Assembly (NCBI RefSeq): GCF_026151205.1
Contig: NC_087082.1
Span: 11,098,707-11,162,706, forward strand
Origin: Bolinopsis microptera
Lineage: Eukaryota > Ctenophora > Tentaculata > Lobata > Bolinopsidae
Length of the DNA stretch: 64,000 nucleotides
Reading direction: 5' to 3'
The first letter of the stretch is position 1; every line of letters begins with the position of its first letter. The notes beneath the pieces were generated by a model, which had not been told where the DNA came from, did no database searches, and saw nothing but the letters and a program-made list of their open reading frames with translations. Both the position numbers and the translations under genes were made by a program. Below, piece by piece: positions 13,121 to 25,889 of this stretch.

Positions 13121-14649
13121 CCACGACGAGCAATAATCCACTCCCTGTGAGCAAAACAAGCAGCTCACAGAATGTCATCACTTAAAGTCTATAGTACTTC
13201 CAGGGTAGTCCTACCATTTCAATCTGCGGTGACTTAACAGGGCCGGACAACTACTGGCAGCATGACGCGGAGCAGGTCTCACCAGCCTCATTATAAGGAA
13301 GCCTCTCAAAGTGAGCGGTGAACAGCTGAAAGCAGGAATATGTGGCATACCACGCAGTAACACAATTCCACTGTAGCATCTGATCGGTCCGGTGAAGCAA
13401 CCACTATACATATGGTATGTTATTTATATATATAGGTTATTGAGGATAATGAAAATCTGCACATTTCCTTGTTGCGAATTGAACAAAGAGATGATATCAT
13501 GTTGAGCAAATTGAGACGATATTATATCATAAAGTAACGACGCTACAATCGACAAGGTTACTACGATGTCACATGAGGTAGTATTGGTCTGATACCTTAC
13601 AACATTTCCCCGTAATCTAGTTCAAGTTAAACCCAAAATTAATATCTCATGATGATATATGTTATTATGTACGATACACTAATAAAGATCTTACTACTTA
13701 GCTGGATAAGTGTATGAGTGAGAATCAATATTTTCGGGTTCCAACATGTGTATCATGAGAAGTAGGATAAAAACCACAACATGCTAAATTATGATAAGTC
13801 AGACATTGTGTGGTTGAGTGTGTTGTAGACAGTTTGTGCCAAGAAGTGTACACAACATGTTTATATAACATGTTACACTTCATCACTCGAAACATATACA
13901 TGTGTAAGTATAACAAACCATCAAACATTTTGTATGCTAATATTATGTTTTAAATAATGAACGCTCGCTTACTTACCAAAGCGATTTCTGCTGGAAATCG
14001 ATATCACTTACTTTGTTAATAATGACGAGTAGAGTAAATTATGATATTATAATTATTATACAGGGAAGGTAAGTGTACTGTTACGGTAACAGCAATTTAA
14101 GTAAGAAGAAGTGATGCTAAGATTCCGAGGCTGTTAAATACTGAATACTTATATATTAACATCTAAAGTTAATAAAATAGCATCAATTACGTCATTAAAT
14201 TGTTAAAACTGTAAACTGCTTACAATGCACGATGATATGAAAGAATTGTTAAATTCCTTATCCAATACAGATCGGTTATGGTGGGGAAATGCCGTATTGT
14301 AATACTCGGATCAAATTAGTTGAAACTATAATCAGATTAGTCAATTGCTTGAAATAAGTTAAGGATCTAACCAAGTAAAGGAGGTAAATCCAGTCTCTCT
14401 TTTTTTAAAGAAAAAAAAGGAGGAAAATATCATGAGGTTGAACCAATCTATGTCTCAATGTCACTTCAAAAAGCCAATGAAAACAATCAATCCCACAAAA
14501 AAGCTCCTAAAATATGAATGAGAGGCCAACCAATAATCGTCATAACAACATATTTTCAGATTCATGATCTGGCTAATGGGTCAATTTTCAATGAAACAAT
14601 AAGTTTTATTTTACATTCCTTTAATCATGAATAAAACACGAATTAGTTA

Positions 14650-15500
14650 ACTAGAAATAAACTATGTTGGATTGTTAGAAATCTGATTATCAGGGAAAAA
14701 TCTGTGATGATATCCATTTACAAAGCTTTGATAAGACCCCATTTAGAGTATTGTGTTCAATTGTGGAGTCCAGTTGCGGCTCATCGAAGTTGGGGGATCA
14801 TCTTGGAGCTGGAGAGCGTCCAGAGACGGTTTACCCGTCTGATTGACGAGGTGGGTACTCTTCCATACAGTCGTCAACTGGAAATCCTCAATTTAACAAC
14901 GCTGGCAGAGCGGCGAATACGTGGGGACCTCATTGAATCTTTTAAAATGATAAGTGGTTTGGCCAATTACGGAGCTGGTTTGTTCAGTATGAGCAGATCT
15001 GGTCTTAATGTGGTATCAAACAGTAGATGCAGTAAAAGTAGCAGTAAAATGAAGAAAGTCCACAGTTCTTTTCTTCCGGAGAGGGTGAGACCATATTGGA
15101 ACAAACTCCCCTCGGATGTCAAGAATTGTGGGACTGTGTTAAGTTTTAAAATGAGATTAGAGGCTTTCAAAAAAGAGACTATTTTAAACGGATCTGTAAA
15201 TGATAGTCATTTTTGGTATGTTTCGGACGAAGTATTAGGAAAAATTGAGGGATTAAATTATGCTACTAATAAAGAGAAGCACAATGAATATCTTGTGTGT
15301 AATCCTCATGTTGCTAAAAAACGCTTTATCAACTAATATACAATATAGTAGTGGAAAGAATGTAAATTAGATTCATTTTAACTTGGTTGTTTAGGCCAAT
15401 AGATTTAAGATAATTTTTAAACTTTAGTAGATATATTTTTGATGATGTGTGATGATGTTTGTGTCATTATATTTTGATTTGATTTTTGATTTGACGAAAT
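14650..15500 (+). mobile_element. 5'-truncated non-LTR retrotransposon (LINE), RT C-terminal part
   Basis: The ORF at 14704-15336 begins with IYKALIRPHLEYC and continues through LWSPV, ESVQRRFTRL and ERRIRGDLIESFKMI. These are the usual motifs just after the reverse transcriptase core in CR1/Jockey/L2-type LINEs. The catalytic RT region and any endonuclease are absent, as expected for a 5'-truncated copy. The reading frame is intact to its stop, suggesting a fairly recent insertion. AT-rich DNA with GATTTGATTTTTGATTTG near 15475 is probably the 3' tail. I could not fix the exact ends and saw no target-site duplication. Confidence 0.8.
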
Positions 15501-15618
15501 ATTCTTTGGTGATTATATATAATTATTTATCAATCTTTATTTGATTGTTAGTATTTTAAAAACTGGCTATAAGTGGTTGAATTTAGTGGGACAGGGTCAG
15601 TTGCTCTATTTCTACTGA

Positions 15619-15665
15619 GCCATTGTAAGCCTCAAACGACCAAAACGTTTGAGGCTTACAATGGC
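15619..15665. repeat. Perfect 20-bp inverted repeat (hairpin)
   Basis: Arms at 15619-15638 and 15646-15665 are exact reverse complements around the 7-nt loop ACCAAAA. The left arm is GCCATTGTAAGCCTCAAACG. It lies about 120 bp beyond the LINE fragment and may be the core of a small palindromic element. Confidence 0.95.
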
Positions 15666-17220
15666 CCATTTACAAACCCCTTCCGACATGGCAATGATGT
15701 CATAATTTATGCTTAAATTGTCTGAAACTGACTCTAATTTTGGTGCAAGGGCAAACGGAACATGTGTCAGATGGATGGCATAAAGTTTGAAGTATGGGTT
15801 TCAAGGCTATAGTTTCGTGGATATCAGTCAATGTGAATTAGTGAAACACATAAATCAATAATTAATAATAAATATTATTCAGGTTAGAAACAGTCGATAA
15901 AGATGAAATGTAGGAGGTTGAACATTTATGTAAAATAAGGTTTGATATTTTACCATACATGGCCAATCTACCAATCTGGTGGATAATCCAATAAAAGTAA
16001 TTGAATATCGACTTTTTTATCATCCACCAATTTCGGCATTATAAGCCGTCTTGAACTCATGATGTTTTATGCTGGACCAGTGAAGGGTCTTTACTATCCA
16101 GGAACAATTATAATTTCATTGTAGAACACATCTAGGACTCAAAATAGTGTATAGCCAGGCAAATTTGACCCTCATTATGCCTATATCCACCAAATATAGC
16201 CCTAAAGGTTGAAAGGAGAATGTGTGGAATGCATGTATGAAACTATGATTCCATTCGTTATGACCATAGAGCAATAATTTTATGCATTTTCAACTTCTAA
16301 ACAAAAGTGGATAATCTGCATTATGCGAGGAAAAAATGTATGAGAAGATTTTTAGACTGGATTTTTATTTCAGGGATTGCGATCGAAAATCTACCGCACG
16401 ATACAATTACACAAAAGTGTCGACCTTTGACCAGCAATAACTTTGGCTAAAAACAGTGTTTCTCCATGGGGGATCGAATGGGCACGACTCTGTGCTGCTA
16501 GATCTCCTAATATGTATCGATATCATCCCTCTTCAGAACCACCCTATACACTCACTTTCAAGCGCCTTTTCATGAAGGGGGCTCTGGCCCCCTTATTGGT
16601 AAACAAATTTTATGAATATAAACCTAATCTTCAAGTCCCAGTTTATCCACCAAAAATGGCCTGGAAAATAAATCTTCTACCTTATCATGAATTTGAAACG
16701 ATTTCCAACCTGCCACGTTTGGAAATAATTGTTCCCACGAGCCTACCCTTACCACTGCTCGGCCGGAATGACAGGCTGACGCGGCCAAGTAAGAGCAAAG
16801 AATGCTTGCGCGCCGCGATCGCAGCGGCAATAGTCCTCCCACGTATCATTCATGCAACGCCTATGATAAACACCTTTACACATGGTTCTGCTGTTACACG
16901 TCTCCTGGCAGTACAAATCGGGCATACAAAAACTTAGTTGCGATTATGTCCTTTCATCAGTTGATTCACCATGTCACTCTTTGCAGCTCGGCGTGGCCCC
17001 CTTCCCTAGCCATGTGTATACGCGTACTGCGTGACGCACTTGTTTCACAAGACCGCCTTCGGCGGTCGCGCGCTACTGTGAGCTAGAGGGCTTTGGTTAC
17101 AGCAACCAGTAGTGCATTGCGCTACAAAAAATGAGGTGACTTTAACTAAATACAGGTTTTTGTAACCTGTTAAGATGTTGTTATATGTTATAGCGGCCAG
17201 AGAGTTATAGAGGAAAGAAA
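15666..17220. other. No gene recognised; degenerate repeats
   Basis: A 164-codon ORF at 16443-16937 has no family signature. The motif CGGAATGACAGGCTGA followed by a GCGGCC-like core occurs near 16763 and again near 36564, so part of this DNA is a dispersed repeat. An inverted CCGCCTTCGGCGG lies near 17053. Confidence 0.4.
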
Positions 17221-17224
17221 AGAT

Positions 17225-17840
17225 GATCATAACCCGGCTCTGGTTGCTGGGAGTGGGAAGAACATTGAGAAAGTCGATGACTTTGTTTATTTGGGTAGTA
17301 GAATGAAGAGTTCGGAGAAGGACCTTCGAAGTGAGGAAAGCTAAGGCATGGGGAGCATGTCACCAGGATGAAGCTTGTATGGAAGTCGGATATGCGTAGA
17401 GATCTCAAGATACGACTTTCCTGGCTACAGTCGAGTCCATCCTTCTATATGGCTCTGAAACATGGACTGTCAGCCAGACCCTCGCAAAACGTATTGATGG
17501 ATGGTATACGAAAATGCTGAGGATGGCACTTAACATTGACTGGAAAGAGTGAGACTAGCGCCAAGGTGTATGGACCCCTCATCAGGAGCATCTGATAAGA
17601 TAGCTGCACGGAGGATGAGACTCACAGGTCATTTAGCCAGACATGAAGAACCTATTGAGTCATCAACTTCTCTTCTGGGACCCCCTTCAAGGACATCGTC
17701 GAAGGGGAAGACCCACACCTACACTACAAAGACATCCTTCGGAAGGACACGGAGCTTGACGGCAGCAAGGAGATTAACAAACTCATGCTGGATAGACAGA
17801 TTTGGAAAAAAACAATCTCTGTTCGGACGTTGAAGCCGCC
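17225..17840 (+). pseudogene. Degenerate RTE-like LINE remnant
   Basis: Broken reading frames show the post-RT region common to RTE-type and related LINEs: a VDDFVYLGSRMKSSEKD block, then KIRLF-like, ESILLYGSETWT, RIDGWYTKMLRMALNIDW, and RRMRLTGHLARHEE near 17600-17645. Frameshifts occur near 17340, 17420 and 17555, so no protein can be made. Other parts of the element are not visible. No target-site duplication was found. Confidence 0.75.
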
Positions 17841-18481
17841 CTAAGTCGAGAAGTAAGTCGAAATATAGCGGCCAAATGTGGAAACAGGTTTGGCGATTGC
17901 TGGAGTGCATTATTTATTTAACATTTCGAGTTTGAGAAGTGCATGTTTTTAAACATTAAGTTTACGCATCGGTATGGGTCCCAAGGTACGGTAAGTCGTT
18001 ACAGACTATACATAGCTTGCTAGTCTATTGCTTTATATAACTAGGCAGTGCGCCATCGACCGTAAGACGCGTGCGCTGACCATTGAATGGTTTTTAGCTT
18101 TTATTTCGGCCAGCACATTATTTTGAAAACAATCTAAAAGTTATAATACTTAATTCCCATGTAACAATTTTGTTGAAATTTGGTCAGCATACGTAAACAC
18201 TTATGTTTTACTGAACCTAAATTAGTTTGAGCAATTTCGATGGTCAGAATTTGAGTTATAACCGGATTTACTAACTTTTTGTCATTTTTAGACCTCTTCA
18301 TCAAGGCCAATCTCTCCCAACTAAATTAGGTTCGGTAGTTAAGTATGATTGGAAGGTTCTGACAAATTTTTAGCATGATTCATGTTGAGGAACCGAAGAT
18401 ATTATAGAATAATACAACAAAAATCAACGAATTTCGTCAAATTACGCAACTTTTACACTTGTATGTTGTAGCGCGATGCAT

Positions 18482-18655
18482 TTAGTGTATGTACTAAGAG
18501 CATCAACTTGCGGGTGAACATTTTATGTCTCAAAACCCAACATATTCTAATTCCTATGGAAAGGTCTCTTGAGTAGAGTCGTTTGGTACCAAGTTTTTGG
18601 GCAAATGGCTGTTCCTAGCGAAAGTTATAGCCCGTCCAAAGTTCCAAAAATGACC
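18482..18655 (-). repeat. Dispersed repeat, inverted copy of 25890-26062
   Basis: The reverse complement of this stretch matches 25890-26062 closely by eye over about 173 bp, including TGGTACCAAG/CTTGGTACCA and the GCATCAACTTGCGGGTGAAC segment. Both copies abut a GCGCGATGCA-type or CCGCGCCG motif, so the repeat may belong to the same CGCG-rich family. Confidence 0.85.
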
Positions 18656-18659
18656 ATTT

Positions 18660-19960
18660 AAAAAATGGGGGGGGGGAAATCGGGGTTTTTAAAAGTTTTT
18701 GGGGGAATTTTTTTACGCAAGTTTACCATTTTTTACACAAGTTTTGCTTTTCCCGAAATTTTTTTTTTTTGAATTTTAAACCCAAAATAATTTTTTTTGG
18801 ATTTAAAAGTGCGCTACCCGGCATTAAAAAATCGCAATAAGGGATTTAACCAAAATTTTTTTTGCGCTTTTTTTTCAATCAAATTTCATGCTCATGCCCC
18901 TTTTTTTTTGGGTTGCCAAATTTCAGCTGACGCCCACAACATAAGTTTAAATGTCCCCTGGTTGGTTTGAAAGTAAATGCAATATTCTTAGTTTGGTATA
19001 AAAGTAGTTCCAAAAAAAGGAAGAATCCAGGTTTTTCCCAACTTCCTTTTGTCGACTTTTTCCCCAAATTTGAAAATTTGGTTTTTTCGTTGAAATGTTT
19101 TTTGCTAGTCGTGTATTGCAAGGAATCACGAGAGGTATCTATCAAAAGAAATTATAATGTGTGATGCAATTATTATGAATAAATGAAATTAAGTATCAAC
19201 CCCAAGATCTTATCTTACTGAAACAAAACTGAAAGCTAAAATACAAAGAAAAGCAAGCACCACAAAGTGAAACCTCTACCCCCACATAGGTTGGGGTGAT
19301 TTTGCTAAAAAGGAAAGATTGGTTAGAACATTTAAGACCCCTCCGTAGCTTGTGGTTTCCAATTTCCCCCCTTCGATGTCGTTGGATCCCCTTGCAGAGG
19401 GGGTGCTGGATTTTTCGTTTCTCCTGAATGTCCCAATTTGTGTCTCAAAGTTGACTTGTTAAACTGTGGGTTTGGGTCTATCCGCGTGGCCATGTCAGCC
19501 ATCTGAGTGATTCCAAAAAAAAATCCCTGTAAAAGTTTGTGAAGGAAACCCAAAGTGTGATTTTTCCTTTGTCCGAGTTTGGCCTAATTGGGGGAAAGGG
19601 TTCGGGTCCTTGGGGTTTTTGGATTGATCATCCCTTGCTAATTCGTCCGCAGTTTTCCTTACCCCCCTTCATCCCGGGGAAATCCAATTTATCGTCTGAA
19701 TCCCTTTTTTTTTAGTTGGCGAGATTTCAAAACGAACCCAGGCAGAAACGGGGGGGGGGGGGGGGGGCTAGTGCCCCTAACCGTGGAAAAGCAAAAAATT
19801 TTTTTCAAAATTTTCCGGGCCTGCCCCCCTCCCCCCGAAAAGTGGCTCCCCCCCCTGGGGCCCACGCCCCCCGCCACAGTTTGCTGCGCACCCGGAAGGC
19901 GCTTGGCTCCCCGCGGCCCCCCCCCCCCCAAAGAAAATTCCTGGCTAAGGTCCTGCACCG
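18660..19960. other. Homopolymer-rich stretch, probable low-quality sequence
   Basis: Runs of G, C, T and A up to about 20 bases crowd this segment (G-run at 18667, T-runs at 18760, G-run at 19751, C-run at 19918). Base composition also swings abruptly compared with both sides. ORFs rich in Pro or Gly here are artefacts of the runs. I see no gene. Confidence 0.55.
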
Positions 19961-19989
19961 CAACCTGGAGTTAAAACTGGTGCTGTCAG

Positions 19990-22080
19990 GCGCTTAAATG
20001 CAGCCTGGGAATCTGAGAGGAATTAATGATTGATGGGGATCCTAATGGTTATCATTAGTCCAGATACCTTGCCATGTCTAATGCAAATAGTGGGTACCTA
20101 TTTTCTCAATGAAAGTAAAGGGAGGATTGTCTGTCCTGTATTGTTACCATCTAACGTTGGTCGTTGGGCTAACAAATTGAATCCAAGTTTGAGTAATGCA
20201 TTCGTTATAATTTTGATGTCCTAATATTTGCATCCCTGAGGCATTGCCATGTTGTTTGTTCCTGGTCCGATTATGCTTTAGTGAGCTATGCTGTCCACCA
20301 GGGTACTGTAGATCTAGGGTTCCCCGTGTAATGCGACAGGCTCTGATAGAGCATCTCTGGAGGATGTCCAAGATGAACTGTTTTCGAACGTTTAAGACCT
20401 TCTGCTGATAAACCTGATTAGAACCAGTAAGGTGTCAGTCGAACCTCTGCTGCTATTAGATGATTGTAGAGCGTTTTGTCACACTTCAATGAAGAGTGTG
20501 GCAAAGCTAACCCGGTCCCCCTAATCTAGGTTAAATGTGATGGCCTCAAGATGAGCCCTTAGCTGTCTAGCTGAGATGACCTGGAATATGGTCACTGGAG
20601 GAGAAGTGCTAAGATTCTCGCTATCAGTGTGTCCTCACTCTCATAGTCAGAGTGAGAGATTTGAAATCCCTAACTCTGTCTTATCACGAGCCTGTGTTCT
20701 AGTGTGTGTCAGCCCTTATGCATTACTGTCTTAACTGAAAAAGACCTGAATAGTGGTTACTTGAGGGATGCAAATACTACTAATAATCAGTGTGTCTTTG
20801 TAGTCAGAATGAGCGATTGGAATCCGTAGCTCTGTGGTGGGTGACTTCGTTGGGACCTAAAAGCCGAAGGAGAATTTCTTGGTGATTTAATAGCTCTTAG
20901 AGCTAGGTATCTTTGTCTAACGTGTCGTCATTCGAGCGTGTACTATCTGGTATCCTGATATCTAAAAGAGAAATTTCCTGATGCTTGGTAGCTGTTAGTG
21001 TCGACTTCCCTGTTCCTATGGTAACTCTTGAGTTGGCAAGTCCCAACCTTTGTACTCAACAAGAGAGCACCACCACCCCGTTACTGCCAACCAGGCCACA
21101 TCGGAACTTTGAGTTGGCAAGTCTCAACCTTTGTACTCAACAAGAGAGCACACACCCCGTTACCTGCCAACCAGGCCCCCACCACGCTGAGGTTCGGAGA
21201 GGATTTCGTGCCCTTAGGACTAAAGTTATATGTATGACCACACCTTTATCTCACTTGTTTTAAGATATCGCTGCTTCTGATAAGAGCTAAACTTTCGTCT
21301 TGTGTATATAATTTTAAATGATCATGGTTTTAGAGTCTTCAGACTTCGGGTTGTTGTGTTTTCAGTTCAGACCCCATTTTTACACTCTCACGAGCATCGA
21401 CTTGACACATCATACAAGATATCTCAGCTTCGGTCTTTTGATGGGAAATAAGTGGTCATCTTGGTCATTACATGGTTAGAATCATCTCAACGAGATAAAC
21501 AAATTGCTATGAGTTTTCCAACACTAAGTCTAATCTACTCTCTAAACATGCATTCCTAGAATTTTCACGTTCAGCCTGTCTGTAATCTTTAAGTTAAGTA
21601 CCCCTGTTTCTGATCAGTCTAAGCCCCGCACCTAGTGTGATAAAGTAAGCGACCAGTACTTGATAAATTTGATTTTGAACCGTCCTCAGGCTTTAAGAGG
21701 ACCAGCCGTCACAAGCTGGTGCTAAGCGTTAGAAGATTAAGGTTAGTGCAGAATCAAAATCAACTCAGTATCTAGTAACTGGCTCCCCTCAGGCCGACCA
21801 CAGGAAGCACCTAGTAGTGGATCGGAGCAATATGATATTTGTCCAAGTTCCTAGTACATGGTATGATGATAATATAGTTATAGTTATAGCAACATGTTGT
21901 AAAATTCATCGTTCCAACGCATTTGCATTTCAAGACACTTGCTTATCCAGTCCTGTATAGATATAGTAGTTTTAGTCCAGTTGACAGTAAGTTTATCAAG
22001 ATAATTAATCCTAGTAATTTACATTGGTTCTGTATATCTAACGCCCTTACTTCATAAGTGAACCTCATGTTGTAGAAATT
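19990..22080. other. No gene recognised; contains an 81-bp tandem duplication
   Basis: A segment starting TTGAGTTGGCAAGT and including CAACCTTTGTACTCAACAAG occurs at about 21028-21108 and again at 21109-21185. The rest resembles non-coding retroelement sequence, but I cannot assign it. It leads into a Ulp1-like fragment downstream. Confidence 0.45.
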
Positions 22081-22089
22081 TTTGATTCC

Positions 22090-22446
22090 ATGAAAACCTC
22101 AGCTAGTTTAGAGAACAGTACTGTTTTAGATAAGTCCATCACTCACTATATTCTTAAGTTAAGACCTCTCACTACTTTAGTTAGGTATATTGATACGCAG
22201 GTGCAGGGTAATTCTTATGATTGTGGTCCTTTGGCTTTAGGTTTCTTGTGGGCATTATCTAAGGGACATCATCCCCGTCAGTACGAGCACTTAAGAGGCC
22301 CAATGATCTGCTCTAAGGTAAGGCAAAGCTTCATAGAGAATAGGTTTGTCCCTCCTACCACTAAGCCTCCTAGAATGCACAATAAAGTAACATTGAGATC
22401 TTTTAAACTTGATTTCAGGTCTAAGTCTTTCGTTCATCAGTCTTAG
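22090..22446 (+). pseudogene. Ulp1/SENP-like cysteine protease fragment, probably transposon-derived
   Basis: The 118-residue ORF contains QVQGNSYDCGPLALGFLWAL, the Gln-x-n-Cys-Gly signature around the catalytic Cys of C48 (Ulp1/SENP) proteases. The following GHHPRQYEHLR resembles Ulp1-like proteases carried by DNA transposons and some retroelements in invertebrates. The upstream His and Asp of the catalytic triad are not in this ORF, so it is a fragment or the last exon of a larger gene. Being among decayed elements, it is most likely mobile DNA. A host-gene exon cannot be excluded. Confidence 0.55.
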
Positions 22447-22788
22447 GCGTTAGAATTTTCTGAATTGCAGTACATTGTAGTATATATATAATATATAGTA
22501 TTCCAAGTTGCATCCTAGATATCATGAAAATATGCACCTAAAGATGAATCATGTTTTTCATTCGATAAATTTGCAAATGTCAGCTTTTCGAGTTTGATAT
22601 ATTTCGTTTAGCCTGATAAAATAACGTTTCTTGACTTCTCAAGTGTCAGATTTGAAAAATAACTGTACGATCCCCATTTTCACAAATTTTGTTTACACTC
22701 TGAATCTACGATTACGTGCGGTCGACGAATTTTCACCTAACCCACTTCAGGATGCAAAGATAGATAACGTTGAAAGACCATTGCTCTA

Positions 22789-23811
22789 TTGGTTTGTATT
22801 TTGAACTACTATCATAATAATTACTGGATGGAGTTAACTGTGAAACTTAAATTATTTATTACTGGCAATATAACCACAAGAACTGGTTGGGTGAAAGACA
22901 AGAAGACCAAAAGAAGTCGCCCTTATTTTTCTCAGATTGATTATGTTTTATGCCGGTCACGCAGCACTGTTTTTCTCAATGATGCAAGGGCCTATGCAGG
23001 AGCTAAACTACATTCTGATCATAAGATTGTTAAAGCTACCATAGACCTGAGGCAGCAAACTAAGTTATACCGAAACAGAACATCAGCTGCTAAAAGGTAC
23101 AACACGACATCGCTGGTTTGTAACAAGGAACTACAAGATCAGTACCAGCAAACTGTCACTCAGCAAATTGACAGTCTTCCACCTTCCGCTGACACTAAGA
23201 CAGGATTCGAACAGCTGTTTGAAACTATCAAGTCTTCAGCCTCTAACACTGTGGGTGTCAAGAAGAAAACCCAAAGACATCATCATTCATCAGATCAGTG
23301 TGTATGTAATATGTCTGACGAGAGACACAAACTTCTACAAGAACTGAACGACAATTCAGTTAGAGACAGGACAGTATTGAGAAAACGTATCAATAAACTC
23401 AAGAACGATATCAATAAACGTCTTAAAGTGCTAGAGACAGCTCTAGCCAACCAACTAGCTGACACCATCAACGCTGCAGATGACACGAAGAGGATGTTCG
23501 AGGCTACCAGAGCTCTTGCTGCCAACAAAGAGTCAGAGCCAATATCTGTCTTCAACACTGAAAATCAGCTAGTTGCAAGTGACAATGAGAAAGCAAGTAT
23601 CATTAGAGAGTGGTTTAAAAATCACTACACCAGCTCAGACCCTCCTTTGGTACCTTTCACTGGACCCCCACGTCCTCTGAATACTCCTATAACTTCCTTA
23701 GAAGTCCAATATGCTGCTTCAAAGTTGAAAAATGGGAAAGCAGTAGGTCCTGATGAGATTCCTAATTCCGATAATTTCAGTTTTAAGTTCAATTTTTTGC
23801 ATAATTTTTGA
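22789..23811 (+). mobile_element. LINE fragment: end of AP-endonuclease, linker, start of RT
   Basis: The 340-residue ORF opens with the last part of an APE-type endonuclease (RSRPYFSQIDYVLCR, then KLHSDHKIVKATI with the Ser-Asp-His catalytic motif). A charged linker of about 200 residues follows. The ORF reaches the RT N-terminal motif AASKLKNGKAVGPDEIPN, then runs into unrelated AT-rich DNA and stops. It therefore lacks the 5' part of the endonuclease and nearly all of the RT. The LINE piece at 60709-61672 supplies the opposite part of a similar element, so both may come from one family. Tentative clade: CR1/Jockey-like or RTE-like. Confidence 0.8.
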
Positions 23812-25023
23812 TTTTGATAAGTTCAGTTTTAAGTTCCATTTTTGTATTTATAGTAAGTTTTCAGTTCTACAAGTCTTTTAAGTAGAATTATCAGGTCTTT
23901 AGGATGTTCCTAGTAACTACTTTGGATTTGTGTAAAGTTTGATAATAATTACTGGCAATGAGAGATATGATGTAATTTTGAATGTGATCTGATTGTTTGT
24001 GCGGCCAACTGGTCGTGAAGAAAGAAGACTGCGCCTTCTTGTCCTGCTACAGAGTTCCTTCTTCCCCCTTCTCCTGCTGGATCCAGACAAAGCTTACAAC
24101 AGTTCCAGAATTTGATAACAACAGTTCCAGACAATGAGTTTCAGATCAACAAAAGCTTAGATATTTACGAATGGGACAAAATAGCTTGTTATAACTAGCT
24201 AGGGAGCACCTATCAGCACTTACCTAACATCCCCTAATCCCCTATCTTGGTATCACTACCTCTTCAGAAACCAACCCTAATTCTTCCTCCGGGCTCCCAT
24301 ACCTCCTGAACAAAATGATAAGCAGCTTGTCGAGACTTGGAACTGGATTTGCTCTCACTTGGAACTGGATTTACTCTCACTTGGAACTGGATTTGCTCTC
24401 ACTTGGAACTGGATTTGCTCTCGCGGGATCAGAAATGGATCCTTCCCAGCCTACTATCCTTACCCACAGCTTCACCTCTACCTTCCTCCAACCTTGCCTG
24501 GAACTTCATCCTACTACTGTGCTTAGTTCTTTTAGATCTGCGTTTAAATTATTATAACCGAGTTAAATTATTTTGAAGGTATTGAAGTATTGAATGATAT
24601 TATGATTGATGTTGTGCAAAACTATTACTACCGCTTTATTACTGCCAATTGCTGTTACAATTTGTAGAAACTGATTTATACATTTGTACATATGATATCA
24701 AAAAATCAAATCTCAAAAATAACAAAGTAACAATCTGCTCTCTTTAATTATTGAAATCATCCAAGTAAAAAGTTGTATTACCAGAGAGGTTAAATTTAAA
24801 TTTCTAACAACCTTGTCTACAGCTTCTTGGAAGAAAATGGAACCGGATTCTAGTGGACGTTCTGAAACTAGTAGGGCTACAAAACTAAGTTGGAACACAT
24901 CTTGTTTGAATACTGTTGAACCAAATTCAACTCTCTGCAACAACACAAGCAGACAAAATTTCTCAAAATCCGTTTTATCTGCTCAACTGGTTCTAAATTC
25001 TTGAATCCAGCCAAGGGTATAAT

Positions 25024-25620
25024 GGGTGTTCTGGGAGTGCTAGGGCCACCAAAATTTGTAGGAACACTATTAGGGTCAATACCAAACGATTCCTACCTGT
25101 TTTGGGGCAATCCGACGAGTTTTAGAAAAATGTTCATTTTTGTTCATTTCGTTCATTCCATGACTCAGGGAATCTTGGGCGACTATTTTGACGTCAAAAT
25201 AGTTAGTAAACACATCCCCCTACACCGTACAATCATCTCCAGCACTCTGCAGCCCCTTTAACAGACTGAAATGACCGTATCAATATCGGATACTCAGGAA
25301 CCAGCTTTTTGATACGGAAATGGAATCAAGTCTCTAGTGGGCGTTCTGGGAGTGCTAGGGCCACCAAACTTTGTATGAACACTATAAGGGTCAATACCAA
25401 ACGATTCCGACCTGTTTTGGGGCAATCCGATGAGTTTTAGAAAAAATTTCATTTTTGTTCATTCCGTTCATTCCATGACTCAGGGAGCCTCTGGCGATAA
25501 TTTTGACGTCAAAATAGTTAGTAAACACATCCCCCTACACCGTGAAACCATTTCCAGCACTCTGAAATTACTTTAACAGACTAAAATGACCGTATTAAAA
25601 TGCCTCAAAAACCGTATCAT
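25024..25620. repeat. Diverged 313-bp tandem duplication
   Basis: A unit starting GGGTGTTCTGGGAGTGCTAG (copy 1, 25024) recurs as GGGCGTTCTGGGAGTGCTAG (copy 2, 25337), an offset of 313 bp. The copies stay aligned to their ends with scattered differences. Each contains the palindrome ATTTTGACGTCAAAAT; in copy 1 it extends to 20 bp (25183-25202). Confidence 0.9.
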
Positions 25621-25889
25621 CTGGTTCCACAATCTCGGATTCATCTTCTGTATTGTAACACGCGAATTAATAATTTGTAGACAAACTAGCGCGCCGGGAA
25701 CCATGCGGAATACAGATTGTCTCTTTACGTAATTCAAACTCTGATGACAAAATAAATTGATTGTGACTGTAATAATGGATTAAAAATTACGGCATACAGC
25801 AAATCTTGTGTAAAAAATGTGATAAACAATATGCTGTAAAAAAATTCGTCAAAAACTTTAAGAACACGATGCCCCGCCCCGTTGTCTAA

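Noticed and set aside
16443-16937. 164-codon plus-strand ORF
   Set aside because: No recognisable domain, and part matches a dispersed repeat motif seen near 36564.
19689-19997. Pro/Gly-rich ORFs on both strands
   Set aside because: Created by G and C homopolymers in a doubtful stretch.
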